This document shows, one piece after another, positions 6,834 through 15,189 of a stretch of 38,474 bases of DNA; positions within the stretch are counted from its first letter, which is position 1, and every line of letters begins with the position of its first letter. Source of the DNA: Cryomorpha ignava (lineage in GTDB: Bacteria; Bacteroidota; Bacteroidia; Flavobacteriales_D; Cryomorphaceae); contig NZ_JAAGVY010000043.1 of NCBI RefSeq assembly GCF_010686655.1, positions 1 to 38,474 on the forward strand. The letters run 5' to 3'. The notes beneath the pieces are model-generated. The model made no database searches. It had not been told where the DNA came from and worked only from the letters and a program-made list of their open reading frames with translations. The translations under genes were made by a program, and so were the position numbers.

Positions 6834-8690
6834 TTGTGTGGAATAGCCGGAATATGGAATTTATCTGTGCCTCAACAGCAAGATGCCGAAACGATAACCA
6901 AAATGGTGAGGTGTATTGAGCGGCGTGGACCCGATGCCCAGGCTATTTCCAAAAGCAATGCCAGCATTTTCGGGCATACCAGGCTTTCTATTATCGATGT
7001 AAATGAGCGATCGAATCAGCCAATGAGCGATAGCTCGGAGCGTTACACCTTGGTTTTCAATGGAGAGATTTACAATTACAAAGAGCTGAAGGCCGATCTT
7101 GAAAGGAAGTTTAATACTCAGTTCATTACAAATAGCGATACCGAGGTTTTGCTTTATGGCTTGATTCATTACGGTTCTGGGTTTATTCAAAAACTAAATG
7201 GCTTTTTTGCCTTTGGGTTTTACGACACCGAAAAAAATAGCTTGATTGTAGCGCGAGACCGGTTCGGTATCAAGCCACTTTACTATCAGCAAAGCGAAAA
7301 TCGATTTATTTTTTCGAGTAGCCTCACTGCCCTGATGCAGGGAATTGACAAGCCCGAAATCTGTCTCGCTAATCTGGCCACCTACTTGCAATTGAGCTAT
7401 AGCCCCGCTCCTGCTACGATTTTAAAAAATGCATTTAAACTCATGCCGGGCACTTTTCTGAAATTGGATAAGAGTGGCATGAATGAAACCCGCTACTACG
7501 AAGTGCCTGATACTGCGCCTTTCGGCGAAAGCCAAAAAGGAAACGCCGTTGACCAATTTAAATCTCTGCTTGAAAAATCTGTTCAAGACCGCCTTCAGGC
7601 TGATGTGCCACTGGGTACTTTCTTGAGCGGTGGTTTTGACTCTTCTGTAATAGCACTGCTCGCGAGTCGCGATAAACCGGATATTCCTGTGTTTACGATT
7701 GGTTTTCCGGACCAGCCGTTCTACGACGAAAGCGATCGGGCCAAAGCTATTGCCCGCCACCTGGGGTTAAAACCGCATATTATCAATCTGCGCGAAAGAG
7801 AAATTGATGAAAAGCTGTCCGATATCCTGGATGCTTTTGATGAACCATTTGCAGACTCTTCAGCTATATTGGTGAATATTCTTTCAGAATATGCAGCCAA
7901 AGAAGTAAAAGTGGCGCTAAGCGGCGATGGTGCCGACGAAATAATGGGTGGCTACAACAAGCAGCGCGCGCTCTTAAGATCCATAAACGGAGGGCTGATT
8001 AATTCTACTTTGAAAGCTACCCAGCCACTTTGGGAACAGGTGCCGGAATCGAGGAACACGAAATGGCTTAACCGCTTTAGAAAATTAAAACGCTACAGTA
8101 CAGGTCTGGACCAGGGTTTTTCTGACCGCTATTTTGAATGGTCAAGCTTTACGCCGAGAGCTCTTGTAAATGAACTCATTATAAATCAGACCAAACCTAA
8201 TTTGCCCGATCTAAAAATCGATTCTGCTGATTTCAATACTGTTTTAGAGGCAGATTTAAATCTGGTTTTGCCTAACGATATGCTCCATAAAGTTGATTTA
8301 ATGAGCATGCACCAAAGCCTCGAAGTCCGGGTTCCATTTTTAGATCACAATCTAGTCGACTTTCTCTTTAAGCTACCGGCTTCAGAAAAGATCAATAAAA
8401 ACAAGGGAAAAATCATTTTGCGAAAAGCCTTTGAAGACGAGTTCCCAAAGGGGTTTTTCAATAAATCAAAAAAGGGATTTGAAGCTCCGCTCTCGCACTG
8501 GTTGCAAGGACCTCTTTTGCCTTTTTCTAACCAATACCTCAGCAAAACGTTTATTGAAAAGCAAGGAATATTTAATTTTGAATTCGTTAAAAAGCTGGAG
8601 ATGAAAGCCAAAAGTAAATTTCCGGGAGATACTCCACATTCCGTTTGGGCGCTTCTTGTATTTCAATATTGGTATGATAAGCATTTTTGA
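6834..8690 (+). CDS. asnB: Asparagine synthetase (glutamine-hydrolysing)
   Basis: 618 residues. It makes asparagine from aspartate, ATP and glutamine; the N-terminal glutaminase releases ammonia for the C-terminal synthetase. The start is a TTG at 6834, fixed by the family: the next codon is the nucleophilic Cys2 (CGIAGIWN). Glutaminase residues visible are RRGPD (30-34), HTRL (48-51) and NGEIYN (76-81). The synthetase has the ATP pyrophosphatase loop SGGFDSS (265-271) and LSGDGADEIMGGY (362-374). Bacteroidota and Proteobacteria often carry asnB paralogues in surface polysaccharide clusters, where the product may amidate a sugar acid. The exopolysaccharide genes downstream make that possible, but general asparagine synthesis is equally possible. 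Confidence 0.95.
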   Translation: MCGIAGIWNLSVPQQQDAETITKMVRCIERRGPDAQAISKSNASIFGHTRLSIIDVNERSNQPMSDSSERYTLVFNGEIYNYKELKADLERKFNTQFITNSDTEVLLYGLIHYGSGFIQKLNGFFAFGFYDTEKNSLIVARDRFGIKPLYYQQSENRFIFSSSLTALMQGIDKPEICLANLATYLQLSYSPAPATILKNAFKLMPGTFLKLDKSGMNETRYYEVPDTAPFGESQKGNAVDQFKSLLEKSVQDRLQADVPLGTFLSGGFDSSVIALLASRDKPDIPVFTIGFPDQPFYDESDRAKAIARHLGLKPHIINLREREIDEKLSDILDAFDEPFADSSAILVNILSEYAAKEVKVALSGDGADEIMGGYNKQRALLRSINGGLINSTLKATQPLWEQVPESRNTKWLNRFRKLKRYSTGLDQGFSDRYFEWSSFTPRALVNELIINQTKPNLPDLKIDSADFNTVLEADLNLVLPNDMLHKVDLMSMHQSLEVRVPFLDHNLVDFLFKLPASEKINKNKGKIILRKAFEDEFPKGFFNKSKKGFEAPLSHWLQGPLLPFSNQYLSKTFIEKQGIFNFEFVKKLEMKAKSKFPGDTPHSVWALLVFQYWYDKHF

Positions 8691-8746
8691 AATTAAGGTG
8701 GATAGTTCTGTTAGTGTATTTTATTCTCCGCTGACTTCATCAATAC

Positions 8747-8776
8747 GTGCTCCGCAGGGTATCGACCCTGCGGCAC
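8747..8776. repeat. GC-rich hairpin 1
   Basis: Perfect 9-bp stem CCGCAGGGT / ACCCTGCGG around an ATCG loop (8752-8773), extended by GTG / CAC with a 2-base bulge. No T-run follows, so it is not a typical intrinsic terminator. It contrasts sharply with the AT-rich surroundings. Confidence 0.7.
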
Positions 8777-8834
8777 TAATTCATTTAACTAAATTCAGTT
8801 AAGATCAACACCTCCGCGTTTTTTAACTGTATTT

Positions 8835-8857
8835 CCGCGGGGTGGATACCCACGCGG
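8835..8857. repeat. GC-rich hairpin 2
   Basis: Stem CCGCG-GGGT / ACCC-A-CGCGG with a GGAT loop and one bulged A. Its GGGT...ACCC core resembles hairpin 1, so the two may belong to one small intergenic repeat family. Confidence 0.6.
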
Positions 8858-8902
8858 AGCGCCACGGTTGAAATTTTATATATTTCGACAAATTAATTTA
8901 AA

Positions 8903-8967
8903 AGACCTCAAAGGTTGGCTCGCTTCTGTGCTTGGACATATCTTATCTCCAAAACCTTATGAGGTCT
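8903..8967. repeat. Inverted repeat with AGACCTCAAAGGTT ends
   Basis: Left arm AGACCTCAAAGGTT (8903-8916) and right arm AACCTTATGAGGTCT (8953-8967) are near-complementary, separated by 36 bases. The same arm sequence forms a compact palindrome at 38271-38303, so this is a dispersed element of the genome, similar in structure to a MITE or REP. Confidence 0.65.
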
Positions 8968-8991
8968 TAACCGAGCTTATTGCTTCCTCAA

Positions 8992-9015
8992 GACTAGCGA
9001 CTCGAGACTCGCGAC
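8992..9015. repeat. Short 7-bp tandem repeat
   Basis: Units GACTAGC, GACTCGA, GACTCGC followed by GAC, about 3.4 copies, 30 bp upstream of the glycosyltransferase start. Confidence 0.5.
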
Positions 9016-9046
9016 TTTTATTTATCTTCGCGCTGCAATTTGCTTT

Positions 9047-10225
9047 ATGCCCCGAATTCTTAGAATTATAAACCGATTTAATCTGGGAGGTCCTACCTAC
9101 AATGCTGCGTATTTGACCAAATACCTGCCAGATAATTATGAAACCTTGCTTCTGGGCGGAATGAAAGACAGTTCAGAAGACAGCTCTCAATTTATTGTTG
9201 AAAATCTGGGTATTCAACCCATGGTGCTTTCTGAAATGAAGCGGGCAATTAATCCGTATCAGGATTATGTTGCTTACAAAAAAATCAAAGAAGTAATTCG
9301 CGATTTCAAACCGGATATTGTGCACACGCACGCCTCAAAACCGGGAGCACTTGGCCGATGGGCGGCGCATAAAATGGATGTTCCGGTTATTATCCACACC
9401 TTTCATGGCCACGTATTTCACTCGTATTTTAATTCGGCAAAAACTGCCTTTTACAAGAAGTTGGAACGCAAACTCGCTTCAGTGAGTACACGCATTATCG
9501 CCATTAGCGAAAAGCAGAAATACGAAATTGCCACAGAACACAATATCTGCCCACCAGAAAAGGTAGAAGTAATTCCATTGGGGTTTGACTTGCAACGATT
9601 TCAGGACAATATTGAAGAAAAAAGAGCCGTTTTTCGGGAAGAGTTTAAACTTCAGGATTCAGATATTGCCATAGCGATTGTGGGAAGGCTGGTGCCGATA
9701 AAAAATCACGCACTATTTTTGAAAGCTTTAAAATGGACGCTGGCAAGAACCCCGAAAAGGGTAAAAGCTTTTATTGTGGGCGATGGTGAATCGCGAAGCG
9801 AAATAGAAGACTTGTGCAGCAAGCTGGATTTATCGTTCAGCAGCGATTCTGAAGATGATGTAGATGTTTACTTTACCTCTTGGGTAAAAAATGTAGATTT
9901 TGTAAATGCAGGAGTTGACATTGTGGCACTTACGTCAAAAAATGAAGGAACGCCTGTAAGTCTTATAGAAGCCCAGGCGAGCAATAAAGCTATCGTTTCC
10001 ACAAATGTTGGTGGAATTGAAAATGTGGTTTTGCCGGGAGAAACTGCTTTGCTAAGCGATATTAATGATGAAGAAAATTTTCAAATAAACCTGCTCGAAA
10101 TGGTCAACAACGACCAGAAAAGACTCGAGTTTGGGGAAAAGGGATGGGAATTTGTAAAGAACAAATTTCATTACGAACGACTTGTGAAGGATATTACAAA
10201 ACTTTACGACAGTCTATTGCCATAA
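9047..10225 (+). CDS. GT4-family glycosyltransferase of exopolysaccharide synthesis
   Basis: 392 residues, GT-B fold retaining glycosyltransferase. N-terminal donor-independent half: glycine-rich NLGGPT (12-17), HTHASKPG (93-100), HTFHGH (117-122). C-terminal nucleotide-sugar half: GRLVPIKNH (213-221), VGDGE (244-248) and the EX7E motif E300-E308 (EGTPVSLIE), typical of GT4. No signal peptide or membrane helix, so it acts at the cytoplasmic face, adding one sugar to a lipid-linked intermediate. It is the first gene of the compact run, 41 bp ahead of the export lipoprotein. The exact sugar cannot be told from the sequence. Confidence 0.9.
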   Translation: MPRILRIINRFNLGGPTYNAAYLTKYLPDNYETLLLGGMKDSSEDSSQFIVENLGIQPMVLSEMKRAINPYQDYVAYKKIKEVIRDFKPDIVHTHASKPGALGRWAAHKMDVPVIIHTFHGHVFHSYFNSAKTAFYKKLERKLASVSTRIIAISEKQKYEIATEHNICPPEKVEVIPLGFDLQRFQDNIEEKRAVFREEFKLQDSDIAIAIVGRLVPIKNHALFLKALKWTLARTPKRVKAFIVGDGESRSEIEDLCSKLDLSFSSDSEDDVDVYFTSWVKNVDFVNAGVDIVALTSKNEGTPVSLIEAQASNKAIVSTNVGGIENVVLPGETALLSDINDEENFQINLLEMVNNDQKRLEFGEKGWEFVKNKFHYERLVKDITKLYDSLLP

Positions 10226-10266
10226 ATTTAATACTTTCGGCTATTAATTCTGAATCTATACAACGC

Positions 10267-11049
10267 ATGAGGTACGTGCTCTTTTGGTTTCCCATGGCCA
10301 TATTATTGGGAAGCTGCACAGTAAATAAAGACATACTCTTTAAAACGCCTACTGATTACGCGTATGAAGATCTGCCCGATTCGCTCGGCTCGGTGACTCA
10401 TATAACGCCGAATAATATTTTAACCCTCAATTTCTTTACCGGAAATGGACATGTTTTGATAGAAAGCGGCTTGGGATCATCAACGCTAACAGGAGGTGGC
10501 AGCCAAAACAATAATGGTAATTTTGCCCGGAACCAGATGTCTTATCTGGTAGATAACGATGGCACAGCAAAATTGCCGGTTTTGGGAAGGGTAAAGCTTG
10601 AAGGCTTGAGCATACGAGAGGCTGAAACTAAGCTGGAAGAAATGTACACCTTGTACTACAATGAGCCGTTTGTAATACTTACAGTGAGCAACAATCGGGT
10701 AATTGTATCGCCAGGATCGGGAGGTACAGCTCAGGTAATCACCCTTACAAATGCAAACACGACTTTATTTGAAGCGCTGGCATTGGCCGGTGGTGTGGCT
10801 GATCGTGGTGTTGCAAGCAAAATAAAACTGATTAGAGAAAACAAAGAAACGGGGGGGCGCGATGTGTATCTTATCGACCTTTCTACAATAGATGGGCTTT
10901 CGCAAGCCGACTTAATTGTGCAACCGAACGACATTATTTACGTTGAACCGCTTCCACTTATTGCCAGCGAAATTGTGAAAGAAATTGCACCGGTTATTAC
11001 TCTTATTACGACTACTGTACTTATCATTACACTTGCCAGAAGCTTTTAG
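10267..11049 (+). CDS. wza: Wza-like polysaccharide export outer-membrane lipoprotein
   Basis: 260 residues from the ATG at 10267. The longer frame from 10144 overlaps the glycosyltransferase and would put 41 residues before the signal peptide. Signal peptide with lipobox LLGSC (Cys17), then a polysaccharide-export domain (about 45-142, including PVLGRVKLEGLSIREAE), an SLBB-type region (about 155-230) and a C-terminal membrane helix (about 238-257, VITLITTTVLIITL). Wza-type proteins form the outer-membrane channel for capsule or exopolysaccharide. Bacteroidota versions are shorter than the E. coli one, and this length fits. It is followed after 5 bp by its usual partner, the Wzc-like protein. 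Confidence 0.9.
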   Translation: MRYVLFWFPMAILLGSCTVNKDILFKTPTDYAYEDLPDSLGSVTHITPNNILTLNFFTGNGHVLIESGLGSSTLTGGGSQNNNGNFARNQMSYLVDNDGTAKLPVLGRVKLEGLSIREAETKLEEMYTLYYNEPFVILTVSNNRVIVSPGSGGTAQVITLTNANTTLFEALALAGGVADRGVASKIKLIRENKETGGRDVYLIDLSTIDGLSQADLIVQPNDIIYVEPLPLIASEIVKEIAPVITLITTTVLIITLARSF

Positions 11050-11054
11050 ACGGA

Positions 11055-13517
11055 ATGTATAATGAAGATATAAATAAGCTCAATAGCAATTTTGACAGCT
11101 ATAGAGAACGATTAACCAATTTCAGCAATGAATTTGAGCTTGGTCTGTTTCTTCATATTCTTAGAAAGAATTTTTACCTCGTGGCCATTATTATTTGTGT
11201 GGCATTGGTGGGGTCGTATATATACCTGCGTTATACTGCTCCGGTGTATGAGGCACGCACCATTATTCAGTTAAGCAATAAAGACAATGCAAAGCAAATA
11301 CTGAATGTAAATCAGTTTTACGAAGACAATACCATTCTTGCCGAAATAGAATTGATGAAGTCAAAGCTTCTGGTAACACGGGTTGTTAAGCAATTGCCGC
11401 TTGAAATTTCGTATTTCGAAAAAGGAAAAGTGCTTACCGATCAGCGCTATCCTACTTCTTCATTTGTTCTGGAATTGATTGCCATAAAAGATTCGTCCAT
11501 TATGGATACTCCGATATTCGTTCATTTCAATAAAGACAATACCTTTCAACTAAAAGTAGGCGAAAGAAACCTGGGAGAGCAGGAACGTGTGGGCAAATCG
11601 GTTTCAAATAAATACTTCGATTTCAAATTATTAATCATCGATGCAAATCATTACAAACGTGTGGATAGCGGTGAAATTGAATTTTATTTTAAGCTAAACC
11701 GCGCCGGGACCCTTGCCAGCTCATACATACGGCAGATGGGGATTAAAATTTTGAACAGTACCGCCCAGACCATCGAGATAAGCCTGAAAGATAATAATCC
11801 GGGAATTGCCCGTGATTTTGTGGTGGCTCACTCTTCAGAATACATTCAGTTCGATTTGGAAAATCGCGAGAAAAGCGCAAAAAGTATACTAAAATTTATT
11901 GATAGCCAACTCGATACAGTTTATCAAAATCTACGCGATTCAGAACTACAGCTAAACGTTTACAAAAAAGAAAACAAAATATCCAATCTGGATAATCTGG
12001 CGACTTTATACTTCGACTATTTCAGACAATTTGAAGATGAAATGGTTCTTGTAGACCTGGAAACCAATATGTTGAATCAGGTACTGAAGGCTATAGATGA
12101 GGGTAAAGACGACGGAATGAACGTTTACAGTATCATTCCGTTGCTTACTGGTACCAAATACGAATCGTCTATTGCAACGATGCTCGATAAGCTTCGGGAG
12201 CTTTTGGTACAACGCGAAGAAATTCAATATGACCTCAAAGAAACCAGCTCCCGCATTCAATCTCTTGATTACAGCATTAATATTCAAAAAAACCTAATTG
12301 TTGAAAGTATTAAGTCGGCGCTTGATAAGCTAAAAATTCGCAAAGATTTTTTGGAGTCAAAAATTGCAGAATATGAGGCTAATTTTGGAACGCTTCCAAA
12401 AAAGGAACTCGAATATGCCAGATTAAAGCGACTCTTTGATATTAACGAAAAATACTACACCCTTCTTCTGGAAAAGAAAACCCAGTACCGCATTTCTCAA
12501 GCCGGTTATGTGCCCGAAAATAGAGTTCTGGAGCAGGTTATTAGTAGCAACGAACCAATATCGCCGCAAAAAGGGCTTATTACTTCAAGCGCAATCGTTA
12601 TAGGTCTTCTAATAAGCATGGGCATTATTATTATCAAATATTTAATGCACAACAATATCACGTCGCTCAGCGAAATTACCAAGCTTTCTAATGCATCAAT
12701 TTCTATTTTGGGAATGATTCCAAAATACAAGAAAGATATTCCCACTTCGCAATTGCTTATTGACAAGAGTCCGAAATCAATGATATCGGAAGCTTTCAGG
12801 AGTCTTAGAACCAACCTACAGTTTATGGGCGAAGTGAACCCAAACGAAGATGCTCGTACAGTGGCTATTACCTCTACCACATCTGGAGAAGGCAAAACCT
12901 TTGTAGCCATAAATCTGGCGGGAATTATAGCCTACTCCGGTCAGCGTGTAATCGTTATTGACCTTGATATGCGGAAGCCAAAGATTCACCTCGGCTTCGA
13001 CGTTGATAATATCAGAGGAATGAGTACGGTTCTTATTGGAAAATCGCCTTTAGAAGATTGTATCCAGCATAGCAAAGTAGATAATTTGTCTTTTATCACT
13101 GCTGGCCCCATCCCTCCAAATCCGGCAGAGTTGATTATAAGTCCGAAAATGAAAGAGGTACTTGCACAACTTAAAAAGGACTACGACGTAATAATCATTG
13201 ACAACCCACCCGTTGGTCTGGTTACAGACGGAATACAAATGATTAAAGAAGCTGATCACCCCATTTATATTTTTCGTGCCGATTTCTCGAAAAAACAATA
13301 TGTACAAATGGTTGACCGGCTTATAAACGAGAATAATTTGCACAAACTGTCTGTTGTACTTAATTGCGTAGATATTGACAGAAACAAATATGGCTACAGT
13401 TACGGGTATGGATATGGTTATGGATACGGATATGGCTACGGATACGGCTATGGATACTACGACGATAGCAAAAAACAATCTGATGGAAGCTGGTTTAATA
13501 GAATATTTAAGAGTTAA
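11055..13517 (+). CDS. wzc: Wzc-like polysaccharide co-polymerase / bacterial tyrosine kinase
   Basis: 820 residues. Layout: cytoplasmic N-terminus, first membrane helix (about 40-60), Wzz chain-length region and long coiled-coil periplasmic part, a conserved stretch before the second helix (about 505-530, IVIGLLISMGIIIIKYL), then a cytoplasmic BY-kinase. Kinase motifs: Walker A SGEGKT (610-615, Lys614), Walker A' VIDLDMRKP and Walker B VIIIDNPP. The C-terminus carries a Tyr-Gly tail (779-802) with 13 tyrosines, the probable autophosphorylation cluster. These proteins control polymer length and drive export through Wza. Its stop codon overlaps the start of rfbC by one base. Confidence 0.93.
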   Translation: MYNEDINKLNSNFDSYRERLTNFSNEFELGLFLHILRKNFYLVAIIICVALVGSYIYLRYTAPVYEARTIIQLSNKDNAKQILNVNQFYEDNTILAEIELMKSKLLVTRVVKQLPLEISYFEKGKVLTDQRYPTSSFVLELIAIKDSSIMDTPIFVHFNKDNTFQLKVGERNLGEQERVGKSVSNKYFDFKLLIIDANHYKRVDSGEIEFYFKLNRAGTLASSYIRQMGIKILNSTAQTIEISLKDNNPGIARDFVVAHSSEYIQFDLENREKSAKSILKFIDSQLDTVYQNLRDSELQLNVYKKENKISNLDNLATLYFDYFRQFEDEMVLVDLETNMLNQVLKAIDEGKDDGMNVYSIIPLLTGTKYESSIATMLDKLRELLVQREEIQYDLKETSSRIQSLDYSINIQKNLIVESIKSALDKLKIRKDFLESKIAEYEANFGTLPKKELEYARLKRLFDINEKYYTLLLEKKTQYRISQAGYVPENRVLEQVISSNEPISPQKGLITSSAIVIGLLISMGIIIIKYLMHNNITSLSEITKLSNASISILGMIPKYKKDIPTSQLLIDKSPKSMISEAFRSLRTNLQFMGEVNPNEDARTVAITSTTSGEGKTFVAINLAGIIAYSGQRVIVIDLDMRKPKIHLGFDVDNIRGMSTVLIGKSPLEDCIQHSKVDNLSFITAGPIPPNPAELIISPKMKEVLAQLKKDYDVIIIDNPPVGLVTDGIQMIKEADHPIYIFRADFSKKQYVQMVDRLINENNLHKLSVVLNCVDIDRNKYGYSYGYGYGYGYGYGYGYGYGYYDDSKKQSDGSWFNRIFKS
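13389..13460 (+). repeat. In-frame TAYGGN hexamer tandem repeat coding the Tyr-Gly tail
   Basis: Twelve consecutive 6-bp units of the form TATGGN or TACGGN; the second unit codes Tyr-Ser and the last Tyr-Tyr. Codons vary between TAT and TAC and between all four Gly codons, which limits slippage. A change by whole units would alter tyrosine number without breaking the frame. Confidence 0.85.
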
Positions 13518-14065
13518 TGCAAATAGAAAGATTTGAAATTGAGGGGTTACTTCTAATCAAGCCCCGCGTGTTTGAAGACAATCGAGGCTATTTTTTTGAG
13601 AGCTTTAACAAACAAGATTTTTTTGCTCATGCAGGACTTGACTTAAACTTTGTTCAAGACAATGAATCAATGTCAAATGCCGGTGTTTTGCGCGGGCTTC
13701 ATATGCAGGCACCCCCACACGAACAGGGCAAGCTGGTGCGTGTTGTACAAGGAAAAGTGCTCGATGTAGCCGTGGATATTCGCAAAAAATCACCCACTTA
13801 TGGGCAGTACCATAGTGTGATTTTATCGGGAGAAAATAAACATCAGTTTTACATTCCACCCGGATTTGCGCATGGCTTTGCAGTTTTAGAAAACAAAACC
13901 GTGTTTTGCTACAAGTGCACTGGTTATTACAACAAGGAAAGTGAATTTTCCATAAAATGGAATGATGCCGATATTAAGATTGACTGGGGAATAAAAATTC
14001 CTATACTTTCTGAAAAAGACGAAAAAAACAGTGTTTCTTTAAACACGTTTAATTCACCATTTTAA
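13517..14065 (+). CDS. rfbC: dTDP-4-dehydrorhamnose 3,5-epimerase family protein
   Basis: 182 residues, the full length of the RmlC cupin family. Motifs: RGLHMQ with the catalytic base His62, the IPPGFAHGF strand (113-121), and Tyr132 in YKCTGYYNKESE. The enzyme epimerises the 4-keto sugar at C3 and C5, giving dTDP-4-keto-L-rhamnose. Its usual partners rfbA, rfbB and rfbD are not in this window, so they are elsewhere or the substrate differs. It overlaps wzc by one base (TAATG) and ends 2 bp before the phosphoglycosyltransferase gene, showing translational coupling in the operon. Confidence 0.9.
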   Translation: MQIERFEIEGLLLIKPRVFEDNRGYFFESFNKQDFFAHAGLDLNFVQDNESMSNAGVLRGLHMQAPPHEQGKLVRVVQGKVLDVAVDIRKKSPTYGQYHSVILSGENKHQFYIPPGFAHGFAVLENKTVFCYKCTGYYNKESEFSIKWNDADIKIDWGIKIPILSEKDEKNSVSLNTFNSPF

Positions 14066-14067
14066 GT

Positions 14068-15189
14068 ATGTTAGAACCAACCGAACTCATAATTCTTTAT
14101 GTATTCTTCTTTTTGGGAATGACGGCTTTTGCTTTGTTAATTAATCGGGTATTGCTTCGATTTGTAAAAACCTTAGGAACCAAGAATCAACCCGGCGCAG
14201 TAGTGAGATGGAGCGAAGAAACTAAACCTGCTATTGGAGGTCTGGCTTTTTTCATCATCTTTCTGATAAGTTTATGCGTGTATTCCATCGTTTTCGATCC
14301 TAACAATATTTTTGCGAGTAAACCTATTTTGGGCTTGCTCCTGGCGGGCACACTTGGTTTTATACTTGGTTTGACTGATGATGCGTATAATACCAGACCC
14401 ATTTTAAAGTTCTTTGTACAGGTATTATGCGGCATTATTTTAGTTATCACTAACACCCGAATCGAGATTTTTGAAAATGAAACTGTAAATAGCGTATTGA
14501 CCATACTGTGGGTAATAGGAATTATGAATTCTATTAATATGCTTGACAATATGGATGGCATTGCCACCTCGGTTACTTCCTTTATTCTGGTAGCAGCATT
14601 GGGCTATATTATTATCCATAATCAGTTTAGCAATGTCGACTTTCTAATTCTTCTGGGTATTCTCGCTGCTCTTATCGGCTTTTTATTTTTTAACTGGCAC
14701 CCCAGCAAAATGTACATGGGCGATACCGGAAGCCAGTTTCTTGGTGTGTTTTTGGGATACATCGGTATTGAATACTGCTGGAATGCCGAAACTTTGGATC
14801 GTCAATCGAGTCCCCTGTTTGGAATCGCCGCGCTTTTACTGGTTTTCATTCTTCCACTTGCCGATACAGCCACTGTAACGATTAACAGGCTGCGACGAGG
14901 CCAATCGCCATTTGTAGGCGGAAAAGATCATACCACTCACAATCTTTCTTACCTCGGATTTTCAGACAAACAAGTAGGTGGGATTTTTTGTTTAATTGCT
15001 GCTTTTTCAGTAATTTTCTACTTGCTACTTACCTCTTTTGGCAATGCTCAAAATTCCTATTTGTCGCTAATATGCATCGTTTATTTTTTGGTCATATTTT
15101 TGCTGTTATTTGGAATCGCCGAGTATAACAAAAGAAGGAATATAGGCGTAAAAGATCCTGAACCCTTTTCTGTAAAAAATCAAATATGA
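14068..15189 (+). CDS. WecA/MraY-family undecaprenyl-phosphate sugar-1-phosphate transferase
   Basis: 373 residues with about ten membrane helices. Family motifs: cytoplasmic LTDDAYN (102-108) for metal binding, NMLDNMDG (157-164), the FNWHPSKMYMGDTGS loop (208-222) and the HTTHNL loop (288-293). These enzymes move a sugar-1-phosphate from a nucleotide sugar to undecaprenyl phosphate, the first membrane step of O-antigen or exopolysaccharide units. Position after wza-wzc-rfbC supports the WecA-like role over MraY, since no peptidoglycan-synthesis genes surround it. The substrate is probably a UDP-HexNAc, by family. The next gene overlaps it by 4 bp (ATGA). Confidence 0.9.
   Translation: MLEPTELIILYVFFFLGMTAFALLINRVLLRFVKTLGTKNQPGAVVRWSEETKPAIGGLAFFIIFLISLCVYSIVFDPNNIFASKPILGLLLAGTLGFILGLTDDAYNTRPILKFFVQVLCGIILVITNTRIEIFENETVNSVLTILWVIGIMNSINMLDNMDGIATSVTSFILVAALGYIIIHNQFSNVDFLILLGILAALIGFLFFNWHPSKMYMGDTGSQFLGVFLGYIGIEYCWNAETLDRQSSPLFGIAALLLVFILPLADTATVTINRLRRGQSPFVGGKDHTTHNLSYLGFSDKQVGGIFCLIAAFSVIFYLLLTSFGNAQNSYLSLICIVYFLVIFLLLFGIAEYNKRRNIGVKDPEPFSVKNQI

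Larger units (their letters stand above)
8691..9046. other. Repeat-rich intergenic island between asnB and the glycan operon
   Basis: 356 bp with no convincing gene. It holds two GC-rich hairpins, one long inverted repeat and a short 7-bp tandem repeat (listed separately). A frame of 67 codons crossing it (8868-9071) runs through these repeats and overlaps the glycosyltransferase start, so I do not accept it as a gene. Confidence 0.7.

Noticed and set aside
8868-9071. 67-codon plus-strand frame upstream of the glycosyltransferase
   Set aside because: It runs through an inverted repeat and a tandem repeat and overlaps the start of a well-supported gene; the product shows no protein-like features.
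13050-13478. 142-codon minus-strand frame opposite the kinase domain of wzc
   Set aside because: Its valine/isoleucine-serine repeat is simply the complement of the Tyr-Gly coding hexamers.
14068-15189. Assignment of the phosphoglycosyltransferase as MraY
   Set aside because: It lacks peptidoglycan-synthesis neighbours and sits in an exopolysaccharide operon; the WecA-like role fits better.
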